Origin: JAKORR01 sp964608495
Lineage (GTDB): Bacteria > Armatimonadota > Zipacnadia > Zipacnadales > FEN-943
DNA length: 21,101 nucleotides
Assembly: GCA_964608495.1 (NCBI GenBank)
Contig: CAZSOQ010000083.1
Location: forward strand, 1-21,101
Direction of reading: 5' to 3'
The position numbers were made by a program, and so were the translations under genes. Positions 1-6,393 of the stretch are shown piece by piece. The notes beneath the pieces are model-generated. The model had not been told where the DNA came from. It did not search any database and saw only the letters and a list, made by a program, of their open reading frames with translations. Numbering within the stretch: position 1 is the stretch's first letter; each line of letters opens with the position of its first letter.

Positions 1-3
1 CTT

Positions 4-21
4 GCGGACCGTCAGGTCCGC
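4..21. repeat. Small perfect hairpin downstream of the GHL15 gene
   Basis: GCGGACC, a 4-nt loop GTCA, then GGTCCGC gives a 7-bp perfect stem about 40 nt beyond the stop codon of the minus-strand hydrolase gene. No T-run follows on either strand, so it is at best a weak or factor-assisted terminator. Nothing else is visible in bases 1-60. Confidence 0.4.
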
Positions 22-60
22 CGGGACCCCGCTCCCCCAGAGCCCTGTCCACTCGCGATG

Positions 61-1986
61 CTAGCGGGGCGCGGCGGCCTCGATGCGGAAGGTCGCCTGC
101 CACTGCTGGCCGGCCTTCAGGTCGCCCCTGGCCGGGTAATGTCCCAGGCGATAGGCCTGGACGCCGTAGTGCCGCTCGTCCACCAGTCCCGCCTCACCCG
201 ACACCGCTACGGTCACGCCCCTGCCGTCGGGCGCGGTGAAAGCAATGCGGCTGAAGCCGCTCGCCAGATTGGGCTGGGGCGAGCGTTCGACGGGAAGCTC
301 CCCGGTCGCGTCCCCGGTCTGGAAGGCGCCGCCCGCGAAGACGCCGACCGGGAAGTCCATCTGCTGGCGCCACATATGGACGTGGAGGTCGCTGAGCGCC
401 CGCCAGGAGTAGCTGATCTCCAGGGCCCGACCCTCGGCCTTCACTCGCTGGGTGAAGGCTAGCTCGGCGGCGCCCTCCGTGCGGCGGCCGGTGAACTCCA
501 GCACGCCGTCGGGGCCGACCCGGTGCGCGCAGTCCTGGTAGGCGAACTCCCGCCACTGGTCGTCGCTCACGATGGAGGCTCGGGCGCCCTCCACGAAAGC
601 GCGGCTGCCGTCGGTGATCTGTAGCATCCGGCCCTGGGCATCGAACAGCGCGGCCAGGCCCTGCAGGCGCACGAGAATCCTGCCATCGCGCTCGACGACA
701 GGCTCCGGGCCGTCGAGGGTCAGGCGCGGGGTCGGGTCGGGCAGGCTGCCCGGCGTCGCGGCGGCGTCGGTGGGCAGGAAGATCCGCCCGTCCCGCGCCG
801 GCACCAGGAACTGCGTGTCCACCTTCCCGGCGCTCACGTCCCGGTGACCGCCGTCCAGGCGCACCACGGCGTCGAAGACGGTCGGGTTGACCACCACCGA
901 CCCGCCGTCGAACTCCCTACGCCAGGTGCCGTCGGGCTGCCGCTGGGCTGGACCCTTGGGGTAGCCCAGCGGCGCGTCGTACTCGGGATACCACCACCGC
1001 TGGCCACGCCACCGTGTGTGCAGGTCGTAGGCGAAGTAACCGTCGCCCATCAGGGTCGTCGTCAGCCCGAAGCGCATACGGTCCAGCAGGCCGCGGCCCC
1101 GGTCGAGCAGCGCCGTGCGCTCTTCCTGGGACATCGTCTGCCACGGGTTGAAGGGCGGCTCGAGGCCCGAGCTGCTGACGATCGCCGCCAGGGTAGGCTG
1201 ATGAGGGGCCTGGGTCCAGCGCAGGTAGGTCTGCAGCACGTGGTCCCAGTCCATCCTGCCGTCCAGCACGTAGTCGAGCCAGTCCTCCAGCAGGATGCCG
1301 TTCATGTGAGGATAGCCCCAGTCGCCGGCCTGGTTGGTCATGAAGAGCCCGTCGGCGCCCAGGGCCTCGCGCACGCGCCGCGACAGCTCGGTCTTGGCCT
1401 CGATCCACCGGCGATTGAGCTCCTCGCGGTCGTCGGGCTTGCCGTCGCCGTCGGCGTCCACCTGGTAGGGCTCGCGAGTCGCGATGTTACAGGCCCACCA
1501 ATCGAAGCCGCCGCCCATGCAGTCAATGAAGGTGCCGTCGAAGCCCTTCTCGCGCACACTGGCCACCGAGCGGGCCACGAGCCAGTCCAGTACCGCGGGC
1601 CTGGTGAGGGTGATCATCTCGGTGCCCGGCCAGCCCTGGATGTGCGAGCCGTCGGGCTGGAGCAGCCAGCCGTCCTCGGGGAAGGTGCGATCGCCGGGGT
1701 GGGCGTAGGGCGCGGAGGACGAGAAGTCCAGGACGATGATGTGCGGATTCCTCTCGCGAACGGCCGCGATCTTCTCCGCGATCAGGCGCCGACTGCCCTC
1801 GTCGCCCCAGTTGGCCCACACGCCGCCGATCAGCAGATCGAAGCGCGCGATCGCGTCGAGGTCCTCGGGCGTGCTGTCCGGCTTCAGGCCCACGCCGTAG
1901 CAGTTGGCGATGCGAGGGAAAGGGGGTCCCTCCTGAGCGCCAACGCCGGCGACGAGGATTCCAGCCATAGCCAGTAGTGTCGGCAT
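61..1986 (-). CDS. Secreted putative glycoside hydrolase, GHL15-like
   Basis: A 641-residue protein. Residues 1-18 (MPTLLAMAGILVAGVGAQ) are hydrophobic and look like a short export signal, though with little N-terminal positive charge. The next ~370 residues resemble the hypothetical glycosyl hydrolase family GHL15: a (beta/alpha)8-type pattern with an FDGTFIDCMGGGFDWW strand (149-164, candidate acid D155) and an LLEDWLDY motif (232-239). Residues 177-188, DADGDGKPDDRE, match the spacing of a calcium-binding EF-hand or dockerin-type loop (D1, D3, D5, E12). The last ~230 residues look like beta-sandwich modules, possibly carbohydrate-binding or domain-swap. The ATG is preceded by GGGGAGG with 9-nt spacing. 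The substrate cannot be read from sequence. It stands alone on its strand and is divergent from prepilin 1. Family assignment is from memory of motif style. Confidence 0.75.
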   Translation of the reverse strand: MPTLLAMAGILVAGVGAQEGPPFPRIANCYGVGLKPDSTPEDLDAIARFDLLIGGVWANWGDEGSRRLIAEKIAAVRERNPHIIVLDFSSSAPYAHPGDRTFPEDGWLLQPDGSHIQGWPGTEMITLTRPAVLDWLVARSVASVREKGFDGTFIDCMGGGFDWWACNIATREPYQVDADGDGKPDDREELNRRWIEAKTELSRRVREALGADGLFMTNQAGDWGYPHMNGILLEDWLDYVLDGRMDWDHVLQTYLRWTQAPHQPTLAAIVSSSGLEPPFNPWQTMSQEERTALLDRGRGLLDRMRFGLTTTLMGDGYFAYDLHTRWRGQRWWYPEYDAPLGYPKGPAQRQPDGTWRREFDGGSVVVNPTVFDAVVRLDGGHRDVSAGKVDTQFLVPARDGRIFLPTDAAATPGSLPDPTPRLTLDGPEPVVERDGRILVRLQGLAALFDAQGRMLQITDGSRAFVEGARASIVSDDQWREFAYQDCAHRVGPDGVLEFTGRRTEGAAELAFTQRVKAEGRALEISYSWRALSDLHVHMWRQQMDFPVGVFAGGAFQTGDATGELPVERSPQPNLASGFSRIAFTAPDGRGVTVAVSGEAGLVDERHYGVQAYRLGHYPARGDLKAGQQWQATFRIEAAAPR

Positions 1987-2446
1987 TGCTCACTGCCTCC
2001 CCGGGCAAGCCCGGTCAGCGCCCGGGCACCCACGGGCGTCAGCCGGCGGACGGCTGCAGGGCAGGATTCCAGGCCCGGTCGCGCGGTTCCTCCTCGCCGT
2101 GGGGTCCGCGAGCAGGGACGGCCACCCTCGGCGGCGGCGGCTGTGCGCCCGGGTCGTCAGAAGAGGTCGCCAGCAATAGCCGGCTCCTACGGCAAGCCCT
2201 GCTCCCTGCCCCGGACACGTCCCCCGGCCGGTGGGGACGTCTTCGTTACCCGCCTGCACCTGTGACAGATTGGTCCCTAGGCAACGGCGCACGCCAGGGC
2301 ACTAGGCACTCAGTGGTGGCCGGTGCCGGAATGTGGTATCATATAACAGGGTGGAGTTTTGGCGGGGGACGTTCCGGTTCGTAGGTCGGTATTGCCAAAA
2401 AGGCTCGGAGGTGTGCACACAACCACCTTGGAGGAGGTGCTTGGCC
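1987..2446. other. Divergent intergenic region, no gene seen
   Basis: This 460-bp gap lies between the minus-strand hydrolase and prepilin 1. Open frames across it have no recognisable motifs and look like GC-rich shadows. Its notable part is an AT-richer patch at 2331-2347 (TGTGGTATCATATAACA), which contains TATCAT (2337-2342) and TATAAC (2342-2347). Either could be a -10 box for prepilin 1, but no convincing -35 is visible. The leader structures are listed separately. Confidence 0.4.
2357..2439 (+). promoter_or_regulatory. Structured leader of prepilin 1 with an occluded ribosome site
   Basis: Three features are visible. TTTTGGC (2357-2363) and GCCAAAA (2394-2400) form a 7-bp inverted repeat enclosing 30 nt. 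GTGTGCACAC (2411-2420) is a perfect 10-bp palindrome. CACCT (2424-2428) can pair with AGGTG (2435-2439), which would partly bury the strong ribosome site GGAGGAGGT (2430-2438). Together they could form a leader that controls translation of the prepilin. No known riboswitch consensus was recognised. The functional reading is inference. Confidence 0.3.
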
Positions 2447-3100
2447 ATGCGCAGAGGCTTCACCTTGATCGAGTTGCTGGTGGTCATCGCGATCATCGCG
2501 ATCCTGGCGGCGATCCTCTTTCCGGTCTTCGCCAAGGCCCGCGAGAAGGCGCGGCAGGCCAGTTGTCAGAGCAACCTCAAGCAGCTTGGCCTCGGGATGC
2601 TGATGTACATCAGTGACTACGACGGGATGTTCCCCTTCGAAGTCTACTGCAACGCGCCCGGCTTCCCGAACATGTGCTGGGACATCTACATGCGTTACTT
2701 CAGCAACAACGGTTTCATCATGCCCTACATCAAGAACACCCAGCTTTGGGACTGCCCCAGCGTGAGCAACCTGGGGTGGGGCTATGACCCCGCCTACGGG
2801 TACAACAAGCTGCTTGCCCGGCACAAGGATGCTGAGCTGGAGCGGTCGGTGCAGATCGTGCTGTTCGCCGACTCGGGCGGCATCCGGTGGTTCCCCTACT
2901 CCATAGCTGCGGGGTGCTGCTTCGGTGGGCAGGCCGAGCATCACCGCATCGGCACGTGCGTCGAGCGGGAGGGGATGGACGGGCCGCACAATGAGGGCGC
3001 GAACATCTGCTTCGCCGACGGCCACGTTAAGTGGATGAAGATACAGGCCATCCCCAACGAAGACGACGACGCACAGCCCATCTACATCCGGCCCAGGTAA
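2447..3100 (+). CDS. Type IV prepilin-like / pseudopilin protein (prepilin 1)
   Basis: A 217-residue protein with a class III signal: MRRG then FTLIE, where prepilin peptidase would cut after G4 and N-methylate F5, with E9 as the conserved mature Glu5. The hydrophobic helix spans about 5-28. After it come AKAREKARQASC and SNLKQLGLGMLMYISDYD. The C-terminus holds HNEGANICFADGHVKW, an exact H-X9-DG motif, as in prepilin-type processing-associated proteins. The soluble domain is Cys- and aromatic-rich. Such proteins are exported by the type II secretion/type IV pilus machinery; the specific role is unknown. The ATG at 2447 follows GGAGGAGGT by 8 nt; an upstream in-frame ATG at 2333 adds 38 non-pilin residues and is rejected. 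The small gene at 3148 follows 47 nt after the stop. A paralogue lies at 14567. Confidence 0.88.
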   Translation: MRRGFTLIELLVVIAIIAILAAILFPVFAKAREKARQASCQSNLKQLGLGMLMYISDYDGMFPFEVYCNAPGFPNMCWDIYMRYFSNNGFIMPYIKNTQLWDCPSVSNLGWGYDPAYGYNKLLARHKDAELERSVQIVLFADSGGIRWFPYSIAAGCCFGGQAEHHRIGTCVEREGMDGPHNEGANICFADGHVKWMKIQAIPNEDDDAQPIYIRPR

Positions 3101-3147
3101 CCACCGCGCCGCTCCCGCAGAGCGGATTGCGAGGGAGGGATCACACG

Positions 3148-3393
3148 GTGCAACAGAAGGCATCACCGGCAGTTATCGTGATCGCCGTCGTCGTGCTCGT
3201 GGTTGTCGTGTTCCTCGTCTATCGGTTCACGATCGGCAAGCCCGCCAAGGCGCCCGAGGGCGCAGTACCGGGGCCTGGTGGCTACGGGGCGGGCATGCAG
3301 TCCGGGCAGATGCCCGGTGGCGGGGGGCCTAGCCCCGTGACGCCCCCCGGCCCGGCTGGCGTGCCCCCTTCGGGTCCAGGCGGAGGCGGGTAA
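3148..3393 (+). CDS. Small single-pass membrane protein with Gly/Pro-rich tail
   Basis: An 81-residue protein starting at GTG 3148, preceded by GGGAGG (3133-3138) at 9-nt spacing. Residues 1-6 are polar. Residues 7-26 are an almost pure Val/Ile/Leu/Ala helix (AVIVIAVVVLVVVVFLVYRF), followed by TIGKPAKAPEG and a low-complexity tail of about 40 Gly, Pro and Gln residues. It is most likely anchored once in the inner membrane with the disordered tail outside or inside. It lies 47 nt downstream of prepilin 1 on the same strand, so co-transcription is likely. A 6-bp hairpin (CCGCTC 3109-3114 / GAGCGG 3120-3125) sits in the gap. I do not recognise a family. A longer in-frame reading from 3031 overlaps prepilin 1 and lacks the ribosome site. 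Confidence 0.6.
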   Translation: MQQKASPAVIVIAVVVLVVVVFLVYRFTIGKPAKAPEGAVPGPGGYGAGMQSGQMPGGGGPSPVTPPGPAGVPPSGPGGGG

Positions 3394-3452
3394 GAGCAGC
3401 GGAGGCCGCCTGTCAGCCTCGCTCGTCCGGGGGAAGAGTAGGCCCCGCGCCC

Positions 3453-3471
3453 GAAGTTGCTCCGCAACTTC
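3453..3471. repeat. 19-nt hairpin repeat, copy 1
   Basis: GAAGTTGC, loop TCC, GCAACTTC: a perfect 8-bp stem with a 3-nt loop. It belongs to the dispersed family at 4164, 6361, 7663, 12841 and 18601-18716. Here the usual GAGG/CCTC pair is replaced by GAAG/CTTC, a compensatory change that keeps the stem. A partial second unit (AGGTTGCC...GGTAACC) follows directly. Confidence 0.7.
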
Positions 3472-3490
3472 AGGTTGCCTGGTAACCCTC

Positions 3491-3720
3491 GGGGGCACGC
3501 GGTATGATGGCGCGTCCGACCTGGCGCGCTGGCGTCCCCGGGAGGCGTCAGGCCCGGTGTTCGCGGTTCCCCTTGGTGTGAACAGGCCCGCGGTCGCGCA
3601 GCGGTGCCGGACGAAGGGCGATTCTGGCTGACCTACTACTCGAGCCATGCGCACAACCCGCGGGTCAACTCCCACGAGCACCCGGCGGATATCTACCTGT
3701 GTGACGTGCGGTTCGAGTAG
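3491..3720 (+). pseudogene. Decayed 3' end of a sialidase-like (BNR-type) gene
   Basis: In the frame starting at position 3491 the sequence reads TRYDGASDLARWRPREASGP, VFAVPLGVNRPAVAQ. At about 3600 the coherent reading moves to the next frame: VPDEGRFWLTYYSSHAHNPR, VNSHEHPADIYLCDVRFE, then TAG at 3718-3720. A WxxYYSSH segment, a spacer and IYLxxV-F at the extreme C-terminus are typical of exo-sialidase/BNR-like glycosidases. No start codon, signal or N-terminal domain is present, and a frameshift separates the two parts. I read this as a truncated, frameshifted remnant of a larger enzyme gene, cut near the hairpin at 3453. An error in assembly could explain the shift but not the missing 5' part. 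Family call is inference from motif style. Confidence 0.45.
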
Positions 3721-3790
3721 GGGGGCCCGGTAGGGCTTGCCCTCAGTGGCGGGGCCGGCGCGGTCTTCCTCTTGCCGGAGGCCTGTCACG

Positions 3791-3908
3791 GTCCCCATCT
3801 GTTGTGGGAGAGCTGGCGTGGGTCCGTCTACTGTGGGAGCCCTGGCCGGGGTCCCTCTGTTGTGGGACGGCTGGTGCGATTCCGTCTGTTGTGGGAGGGC
3901 TGGCGCGG
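3791..3908. repeat. Four imperfect ~29-bp tandem repeats
   Basis: Units at 3791-3821 (31 nt), 3822-3850, 3851-3879 and 3880-3908 (29 nt each) share the core pattern GTCC-(C/G)TCTGTTGTGGGA followed by (G/C)(A/G/C)GCTGG and a GC-rich end. They look like repeated copies of the left end of the GTGGGAGG element that begins inside the fourth unit. An open frame crosses them, but its product has no coherent domain here. Confidence 0.75.
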
Positions 3909-4018
3909 TGTAAGCGCCAGCGCGACGGACTGGGCAGGCTGCTTTGCTGTGGACTCGGCTCAGGGGATTACCTCACCCATCGCCGAGCTCGCAAACCCCG
4001 CGAGCTCGCCTCCCACAA
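3889..4018. mobile_element. Palindromic MITE-like element with TTGTGGGAGG ends
   Basis: Perfect 10-bp terminal inverted repeats TTGTGGGAGG (3889-3898) and CCTCCCACAA (4009-4018) enclose 130 bp. Inside are two strong hairpins: GCTGGCGC/GCGCCAGC (3899-3906 with 3914-3921, 7-nt loop) and GAGCTCGC/GCGAGCTC (3985-3992 with 4000-4007). A further right end CCTCCCACAA lies at 4042-4051. The same architecture recurs at 14112-14173 and, degraded, near 9217-9290. There is no transposase gene, so any mobility would be in trans. A REP-like or regulatory palindrome is the alternative. Confidence 0.6.
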
Positions 4019-4163
4019 GACCCTCCCGGGCGGGTTGCTTGCCTCCCACAAAGCCTTCCGTGGCACGACTCCCTCTCCACCCACAGGCGCGCACAGGCCG
4101 CTCCCCCCGCAAGGTCCGGGGCTCGCCGCGTGGAACACCCTCCCGGCGTCCGCCGGCACCGGC

Positions 4164-4182
4164 GAGCTTGCGGGGTGACCTC
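4164..4182. repeat. 19-nt hairpin repeat, copy 2
   Basis: GAGCTTGC, loop GGG, GTGACCTC: 7 of 8 positions pair, two as G-T wobbles. It lies about 60 nt upstream of the start of the DUF6785-type membrane protein gene. Confidence 0.5.
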
Positions 4183-4245
4183 CGGCGGGCACCTGGGCGT
4201 CCTTCTGTCCCACCGCTGCCCTGTCCTGGAGGAGCGACCAGCGCC

Positions 4246-6252
4246 TTGAGATCGCCCGCGACAGCCGCGAGGGCCTCGGCCGACGACCGGCCCGCCCTGG
4301 AGCCCCGCGCCGTCACCTGGCGCGCCATCGCGGTCGGCGCAATCGGCAGCCTGGCCCTCGGCCTGGGCGCTCCCTACGCCACCCACGTCCTGCGCGGCTC
4401 TTACATGGACCTGGACTTCAGCACCCCGGGCGCCCTGTTCCTCCTCTTCTTCCTCGTCGTCGGCCCCAATGCGCTCCTGCGCCGCCTGTCCCCGCGCAGG
4501 GCCCTTCTACCCGCCGAGATCCTGACGGTCTACTGCATGATGATCGTCGCCTCGGCGGTACCGACCATGGGCCTGAGCGGGCAGCTCTACCCCCTGATCA
4601 GCGCGCCTGTCTATTACGGCAGCCCGGAGAACAAGTGGGAGCAGCTCATCCTGCCCCACATCCCGGAATGGGCCATGCCGCGCGGCGCGGAGCTAGGCGC
4701 GCCGGTGATTAAGCACTTCTACGAGGGCCTGCCGCCCGGCCAGACTGTTCCCTGGCTGGCCTGGGTCCCCGCCATCGCCGCCTGGATGCTGCTCCTCCTC
4801 GCCCTGCATCTAGTCATGATGTGCAGCATGGTCCTCCTGCGCCGCCAGTGGGTCGAGCACGAGCGGCTGGTCTACCCGCTCACCCAGCTCCCGGTCGAGT
4901 TGTCGGGAGCGACCACCGGGGGCCGCCCGGCGCTGCTGTCGGCGCCCGTGTTCTGGATCGGCTTCGGCGTGCCCTTCATCTTCGGCTCTCTCACGGGCCT
5001 GCACCACTACTTCCCGGCCATCCCCCACGTGCCGATGGTCTGGAGCTTCCCCGTCTTCCGCAACAGCCTCTCAATGCAACTGCGCATCAGCTTCCCCATG
5101 CTGGGTTTCTTCTACCTGGTCAACCTGGAGAGCAGCTTCAGCCTGTGGTTCCTCAACCGCCTCTTCTTCATCACCCGGGGCATCATGAACGTTCTGGGTG
5201 TGGGCCTGCAGGAGAACCTGGGCGTCTACGGCGCGCAGACACCCACCTTCGCGCACCTGGGCATGGGGGCTCTGCTGGCCCTGTTCCTGTCCAACCTGTG
5301 GGCCGCGCGCCGATTCCTTGCCGTCGTCTGGCAGTCCATCGTGGGCGACGTCCGCGCCGATGTCGAAGCCGGAGGCGCGCCGCCGGACGCGGGCGAGATC
5401 ACGTCCTACCGCTTCGCCTTCGCCGGCCTGGTCGCGGGCCTGGTGGTCATGGGCGCGTGGCTCAACCTGGCCGGCCTGCCCGCGCTGGTGGCTGTCTTCT
5501 TCCTCTTCTCGGCCCTGCTCATCTTCATCGGACTCACGCGCGTGGTGGTCGAGAGCGGCCTGGCCGAGGCCGTGGCCCCCAGCATCGCCCCGGGGATCAC
5601 CGTCTCCGGCCTGGGCACGTCGCTGGTGGGCAAGCGCGGCCTGGTGGCCCTGGGCATGACCTACGTGTGGTGCAGCGACCTGCGCACCCTCGTCATGACC
5701 TCCACGGCTCACGCGCTGAAGATGAGCGAGCACCTGGACGAGCATCGCCCGCGGCTCTTCGCGGGCCTATGGATCGCCCTGGTCGTGGCCATCGTCTCGT
5801 CGGGCTGGATCACGCTGCGCAACGCCTACGCCATCGGCGGGACGACGATGAATAGCTGGTTCTTCAACGGCTCGCCGCTGGCGTGCTATCGGTGGGTGCA
5901 GGACAAGCTGTACAACCCCGCCGGGCCCAATCTGTGGGGCTGGGCGCTGACGGGCCTGGGCACGGGCCTGTACCTGCTGCTCACCGCCGCGCGGTTCCGG
6001 TATGCGAACTGGCCCTTCCACCCGATCGGGCTGGTGGTGGGGGGCGTGTGGCTGATGGACACGATCTGGTTCACCTGCCTGCTGGCGTGGCTGTCCAAGG
6101 CCGTGACCCTGCACTATGGCGGGCCGAAGTCGCTGCGGATGCTCAGGCCCTTCTTCCTGGGCCTCATCCTGGGCCAGTACACGTGCAACGCCGTGTGGCT
6201 GTTCCTCGATTACCTCACGGGCCATACGGGGAACCAGATCTTCTGGGTGTGA
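4246..6252 (+). CDS. Polytopic membrane protein, DUF6785/DUF6784 type
   Basis: A 668-residue integral membrane protein. Segments appear at about residues 26-48 and 61-80, then near 92-112, then a run of hydrophobic helices to the C-terminus. Conserved-looking blocks include a cytoplasmic RRQWVEHERLVYPLTQLPVE loop, LESSFSLWFLNRLFF, and a C-terminal ARFRYANWPFHPIGLVVGGVW segment that recalls oligopeptide-transporter (OPT)-like proteins. I associate this layout with the DUF6785 plus DUF6784 families common in Armatimonadota and Planctomycetota; the transported substrate is unknown. The start is TTG at 4246: GGAGGAG (4228-4234) lies 11 nt upstream. In-frame codons further upstream run through repeats and give unrelated low-complexity peptide. 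A dehydrogenase gene follows after 141 nt, so uptake of a sugar-like substrate is a reasonable guess. Confidence 0.7.
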   Translation: MRSPATAARASADDRPALEPRAVTWRAIAVGAIGSLALGLGAPYATHVLRGSYMDLDFSTPGALFLLFFLVVGPNALLRRLSPRRALLPAEILTVYCMMIVASAVPTMGLSGQLYPLISAPVYYGSPENKWEQLILPHIPEWAMPRGAELGAPVIKHFYEGLPPGQTVPWLAWVPAIAAWMLLLLALHLVMMCSMVLLRRQWVEHERLVYPLTQLPVELSGATTGGRPALLSAPVFWIGFGVPFIFGSLTGLHHYFPAIPHVPMVWSFPVFRNSLSMQLRISFPMLGFFYLVNLESSFSLWFLNRLFFITRGIMNVLGVGLQENLGVYGAQTPTFAHLGMGALLALFLSNLWAARRFLAVVWQSIVGDVRADVEAGGAPPDAGEITSYRFAFAGLVAGLVVMGAWLNLAGLPALVAVFFLFSALLIFIGLTRVVVESGLAEAVAPSIAPGITVSGLGTSLVGKRGLVALGMTYVWCSDLRTLVMTSTAHALKMSEHLDEHRPRLFAGLWIALVVAIVSSGWITLRNAYAIGGTTMNSWFFNGSPLACYRWVQDKLYNPAGPNLWGWALTGLGTGLYLLLTAARFRYANWPFHPIGLVVGGVWLMDTIWFTCLLAWLSKAVTLHYGGPKSLRMLRPFFLGLILGQYTCNAVWLFLDYLTGHTGNQIFWV

Positions 6253-6360
6253 TGCGCGAGGCAAGGGGGCGACCGGACACACGGGTCGGGAGACGGAAGG
6301 TCATCCGTCCCGCCTCGCGAATCGCACCCCCCGGAGGTTGCCCGCCAACGCTTGCCCGGA

Positions 6361-6393
6361 GAGGTCGCCCCGCAACCTCCAGGAGAATCCACA
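6361..6393 (+). promoter_or_regulatory. Leader of the dehydrogenase: hairpin repeat plus CAGGAG ribosome site
   Basis: GAGGTCGC, loop CCC, GCAACCTC (6361-6379) is a copy of the 19-nt hairpin family, with one C-A mismatch. It is followed directly by CAGGAG (6380-6385), eight more bases, and ATG at 6394. The fucosidase gene on the opposite strand has the same layout with the same 14-nt distance. An earlier GGAGGTTGC arm lies at 6333-6341. Confidence 0.5.

Noticed and set aside
1990..2292. Minus-strand 100-residue open frame upstream of the hydrolase
   Set aside because: Pro/Arg/Gly-rich with no motif and no ribosome site; random GC-rich frame.
3791..3908. CRISPR array
   Set aside because: Units are directly contiguous with no unique spacers, only four copies, and no cas genes.
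3772..4245. N-terminal 158-residue extension of the DUF6785-type protein
   Set aside because: It runs through the tandem and inverted repeats, has no domain-like pattern and no ribosome site. TTG 4246 behind GGAGGAG fits the family's usual length.
5071..5745. Minus-strand open frame of 224 residues opposite the membrane protein
   Set aside because: His/Gln/Arg-rich composition typical of the complement of hydrophobic GC-rich coding sequence; no motifs.
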